Assembly (NCBI GenBank): GCA_036785325.1
Contig: JAXIVH010000045.1
Span: 1,669,969 to 1,733,968, forward strand
DNA: 64,000 nucleotides
DNA from: Urophycis tenuis
Taxonomy: Eukaryota > Chordata > Actinopteri > Gadiformes > Phycidae
Reading direction: 5' to 3'
Part shown: positions 62,301 to 64,000 of the stretch, piece after piece
Position numbering within the stretch: the stretch's first letter is position 1
Layout: the number at the start of each line of letters is the position of its first letter
Translations under genes and position numbers: made by a program
Notes under the pieces: model-generated
Seen by the model: the letters and a program-made list of their open reading frames with translations, nothing else
What the model was told of the DNA's origin: nothing
Database searches by the model: none

Positions 62301-64000
62301 CAGTGAGTGGAACCAGGCACAGTTGGCATGCAGATCACCAAGTGTGTAGTTATTGCATGTAGTAGTAGAGCTTTGATTGAGTAATATATTTTCCCAGAGT
62401 GACAGTGGAGTCAAGAGAGGAAACAACGTCCCAGATCAGCGTAGCTGAGTCAGAAACCAGTGCTGCCATTGCACCGTTCTTCATCAAGAAGCCCAGCATC
62501 CAGAAGCTGGTGGAGGGAGGAAGTGTTGTGTTTGAGTGCCAGGTTGGAGGAATCCCCAGACCCCACATTATCTGGAAGAAGAGTGGTGTACCCCTCACTA
62601 CAGGATACAGGTACTGTCCCACACTTTACTTTTGTTTCCATCTGTGTGATTATGAGAGTAGTCATCAATAACCTGCCCCGTATCCACTTCAGATATAAAG
62701 TAGCCTACAAGAAGGAGACAGGAGCGTGCAGATTGGAGATCTCCATGACCTTTGCTGATGATGCAGGAGAGTACTCAATTTTTGCTAAGAACCAGCTGGG
62801 AGAAGTCTCAGCTTCAGCGACTCTGATGGATGAAGGTATGCCAAAAATGTTATCTTTACCACAAACTAACAACACAAATGTGTCCACATACAGTTGAAGA
62901 AAGAGAACTAAGATAAAATAAAAATGTTAAAAATTTGTCAACAAAGTGATAATGTGAGTGATTTCAATGTTTTGTGTTGCTAACAGAGGAATATGAAGCC
63001 TACATGAAGAAAATAGAAGCTACCTTTACCACTGAAGTGACCACCATGGTGCTGGAACCTACTATGGGCGATGTTGCCCCTGTTGCTGTGTCTGCCCAGA
63101 GGACCACCACCATTATCTCTGGACAGGTTAGTCCTTACACCCTGTAGGGCATAACTCTACCAGTAATCAGATAGTCCAATGGAAACCTTAAGTAAGGTCC
63201 TTCAAGTAGTATTAAGATCAGAACTGAGAGCATTAATTTTCAGCTCACATCTTGTGTATGGTCGCCAATACTAATTAAGCGTATGATTGAATTCAATGTA
63301 CAATCTATAGGAATTTCATCTTTCTGCGATTGAGCAGAGGATCATCCAAGAGATTGAGCTCTCTATCATGACAATTACCTATCAAGACATTGTGGCAGAG
63401 GATGGAGAACTAATAGTAACAGCAGTTGAACACGAGGCCATGCAGCCAACATTTGCCACACCAGTCAAAAACTACAGGATCATGGAGGGAATGGGAGTCA
63501 CTTTCCACTGTAAAATGGCTGGAATCCCTCTGCCCAAAGTAAGAAATAACTAAAATACACATTTTGTTTAAAGCTCCATGCAATGTATCAGAATTCATAG
63601 ACCTTTTTTTCTTCCAACAGATTGCATGGTACAAAGATGGCAACCGTCTTCAACATGGCAGCCGTTGTCAGATGGAGGTTCTTCAGGATGGCAGAGCCAG
63701 CCTTCGTCTGCCTGTGGTGCTTCCAGAGGATGAGGGCATTTACACTGCCTTCGCCAGCAACATGAAGGGTAATGCTGTCAGCTCTGGCAAGCTTTATGTG
63801 GAACCCTCTGGAGCAGCAACACCTCAGAGATACACCCCCCAGCCAGCGATGCAGAGAATCAGGTATGTTGCCAGAGAAAGGAGGAATAGTGGTTAAGCTT
63901 CTTTTCTTGGAATATAATAGTTCTTATGATTGTCTAATATTTTCCCAGGTCTACATCCCCTCGTTCTATGAGTCGCTCCCCTGGGCGTTCTTCCAGTCGC
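56302..64000 (+). CDS. ttn: titin, N-terminal (Z-disc) part, runs off the window
   Basis: Giant sarcomere protein spanning half a sarcomere; this part anchors it in the Z-disc. Coding exons: 56302-56392, 56703-56906, 57130-57417, 57640-57725, 58194-58414, 58740-58974, 59791-59967, 60200-60313, 60757-61011, 61420-61482, 61594-61852, 62239-62302, 62398-62610, 62693-62835, 62987-63126, 63311-63538, 63621-63862 and 63949 onward. All introns are GT-AG and phases match, giving 1,007 uninterrupted codons before the last exon. Start MSTQAPTFTQPLQSVVALEG is the titin N-terminus. Domains: Ig Z1 (about 6-97), Z2 (about 104-194), Z-insertion (195-375), a Z-repeat (about 380-420), Ig Z3 (about 575-664), Z4 (about 700-800), Z5 (about 885-985). 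Teleosts often have two titin genes; which one this is cannot be told. Confidence 0.97.
56703..56906 (+). CDS. ttn: titin exon 3: rest of Ig Z1
   Basis: Encodes VPEVSWFRDGQVLSAAALPG to ATNGAGQATSTAELLVT. The Trp of VSWF and the Gly/Ala pattern near the end are Ig I-set core positions. Z1 binds telethonin with Z2. Confidence 0.95.
57130..57417 (+). CDS. ttn: titin exon 4: Ig Z2
   Basis: Encodes ETAPPNFIQRLQSLTVRQGS through YSLLIAEAFPEDSGTYSVNA to AELLVQ. One full I-set Ig domain, with DSGTY core. Partner of Z1 in the telethonin complex. Confidence 0.97.
57640..57725 (+). CDS. ttn: titin exon 5: start of Z-insertion
   Basis: Encodes GEEAVPAKKTKTVISTSQIS then QSRQTRVEK. Closely follows the vertebrate pattern after Z2. 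86 bases, ends in phase 0. Confidence 0.93.
57885..58030 (+). mobile_element. tRNA-derived SINE in titin intron 5
   Basis: GGCATAGCTCAGTAGGTAGA (A box region), GGTTCAATCC (B box, 57938-57947) and the 3' end AAAAGCGTCTGCTAAATGC. Same family as 50082-50249, opposite orientation. Confidence 0.85.
58194..58414 (+). CDS. ttn: titin exon 6: Ser/Pro-rich Z-insertion
   Basis: Encodes HKTPPRVPPKPTSKSPTPPS and QQSPSPVRHVKAPTPTPG. Repeated SP sites are proline-directed phosphorylation motifs known in this part of titin. Confidence 0.95.
58622..58682. repeat. perfect 29-bp inverted repeat in titin intron 6
   Basis: Left arm 58622-58650, loop GTG, right arm 58654-58682. Arms are exactly complementary (TAGCTGATCATTATATTAAG at the outer side). 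It lies 57 bp before the next acceptor. Confidence 0.95.
58740..58974 (+). CDS. ttn: titin exon 7: end of Z-insertion
   Basis: Encodes STSPSSRLSVSPIRPVKSPL, LPPWKQSGYMAEASY and a Gln-rich MQMEQQWEQQVMAVKE end. The PPWKQ block is conserved among vertebrates. 235 bases, ends in phase 0. Confidence 0.95.
59285..59345. repeat. ATC trinucleotide microsatellite in titin intron 7
   Basis: About 19 ATC units; followed by a degenerate GCCTCAACAGTAGACA minisatellite (about 59410-59510). Confidence 0.9.
59791..59967 (+). CDS. ttn: titin exon 8: single Z-repeat
   Basis: Encodes GRAGAVATVMAAVDLARVRQ then PVHVEGCG and a Gln/Ala/Pro-rich end. The AVATVMAAVDLARVR block is the core of a titin Z-repeat, which binds the C-terminal EF hands of alpha-actinin. 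Family members may have up to seven ~45-residue repeats; one is visible here. 59 codons, phase 0 at both ends, so it could be skipped without loss of frame. Confidence 0.93.
60200..60313 (+). CDS. ttn: titin exon 9
   Basis: Encodes PLPKFTVSKVTVPKHDSSYE, matching the HFTVSKISVPK block that follows the Z-repeats in titin. 38 codons, phase 0 at both ends. It lies between the Z-repeat and the SVK/SPS segment. Confidence 0.92.
60757..61011 (+). CDS. ttn: titin exon 10
   Basis: Encodes RAGSAISTLQKDLSSPSTTR, KPVKSPSPSRR and REVTYEKYQSHLASPF. The AISTLQKDL block matches vertebrate titin; the rest is less conserved. 85 codons, phase 0. Confidence 0.92.
61420..61482 (+). CDS. ttn: titin exon 11
   Basis: Encodes VTEAAAVPTPTESVVPPTLV, the short linker leading into Ig Z3. 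21 codons, donor GTAAGT. Confidence 0.9.
61594..61852 (+). CDS. ttn: titin exon 12: Ig Z3
   Basis: Encodes GLKNLTLTEGESVTLECQIT through FAEDSGRFTCTATSKAGTVS to LLVQ. Has both Ig cysteines (LEC and FTC), the Trp of MWF and the DSGRF core. 259 bases, ends in phase 1. Confidence 0.97.
62239..62302 (+). CDS. ttn: titin exon 13
   Basis: 64 bases encoding SEEIESREEMVAVSEQVETS, an acidic linker between Z3 and Z4. Confidence 0.9.
62398..62610 (+). CDS. ttn: titin exon 14: first part of Ig Z4
   Basis: Encodes PFFIKKPSIQKLVEGGSVVF and ECQVGGIPRPHIIWKKSGVP, the first strands of the domain with Cys and Trp in place. Ends in phase 2 within TGYR. Confidence 0.96.
62693..62835 (+). CDS. ttn: titin exon 15: rest of Ig Z4
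   Basis: Encodes YKVAYKKETGACRLEISMTF and ADDAGEYSIFAKNQLGEVSA. The DAGEY core ends the Ig fold. Confidence 0.96.
62987..63126 (+). CDS. ttn: titin exon 16: linker
   Basis: Encodes EYEAYMKKIEATFTTEVTTM and ending TTTIISGQ. Thr-rich linker between Z4 and Z5. Ends in phase 0. Confidence 0.92.
63311..63538 (+). CDS. ttn: titin exon 17: linker and first part of Ig Z5
   Basis: Encodes FHLSAIEQRIIQEIELSIM, then FATPVKNYRIMEGMGVTFHC and KMAGIPLPK. 76 codons, phase 0. Confidence 0.96.
63621..63862 (+). CDS. ttn: titin exon 18: rest of Ig Z5
   Basis: Encodes IAWYKDGNRLQHGSRCQMEV, SLRLPVVLPEDEGIYTAFAS and NMKGNAVSSGKLYVEPSG. The Trp and the EGIY core mark the Ig fold. Ends in phase 2. Confidence 0.97.
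63949..64000 (+). CDS. ttn: titin exon 19, partial
   Basis: Acceptor TTTTCCCAG at 63948. Encodes STSPRSMSRSPGRSSSR, the start of the Ser/Arg/Pro-rich segment after Z5. Cut by the window edge. Confidence 0.93.

Overview
The window is from a ray-finned (teleost) fish genome. Its right end carries the 5' end of titin (ttn): a TATA-type promoter, a non-coding first exon and 18 coding exons whose splice phases join without a break. The rest is dominated by repeat families typical of teleosts: Rex1/L2-like LINEs, L1, several hAT families, PIF/Harbinger MITEs, tRNA-derived SINEs, gypsy-type LTRs and long CT/CA/TA microsatellites. No host protein-coding gene other than titin could be supported, and I found no rRNA, tRNA gene or CRISPR array.

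Layout. 1-2.4 kb: end of a gypsy-type pol gene and an LTR. 2.5-21.6 kb: one L1-like LINE split into three parts by nested insertions. The first break (3.1-15.3 kb) holds a minus-strand Rex1-like LINE. That LINE is itself broken by a plus-strand L2-like LINE, which holds a SINE, a hAT element, a PIF/Harbinger MITE, a small LTR element and a solo LTR. The second break (15.4-18.4 kb) holds an almost intact CR1/L2-group LINE with one in-frame stop. 21.6-23.0 kb: a hairpin-bearing, Helitron-like repeat. 23.4-35.4 kb: LTR fragments, a Harbinger element with a Myb-like gene start, a four-layer nest (SINE > hAT > hAT MITE > TAA MITE), a solo LTR and further MITEs. 36.0-39.2 kb: a decayed hAT with a second, repeat-filled hAT inside it. 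39.5-40.0 kb: a second PIF/Harbinger MITE.

40.1-47.4 kb: the most unusual part. A hAT element with an 8-bp target duplication carries a 6.46-kb transposon with a 6-bp target duplication. This inner element has two convergent genes. One is a spliced DDE integrase-like transposase on the minus strand. The other encodes a SAM domain followed by a G2E3-like HECT region on the plus strand. Both are damaged. The terminal features resemble the IS3EU group; pairing a transposase with a ubiquitin-ligase-like gene is the best candidate here for an under-described system.

47.4-53.2 kb: gene-poor flank with paired hairpins, minisatellites, SINEs and microsatellites. 53.2-64.0 kb: titin. Its exons encode Ig domains Z1 and Z2 (telethonin binding), the Z-insertion, one visible Z-repeat (alpha-actinin binding), Ig Z3, Z4 and Z5, and the start of the following serine/proline-rich segment. 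The gene runs off the right edge.
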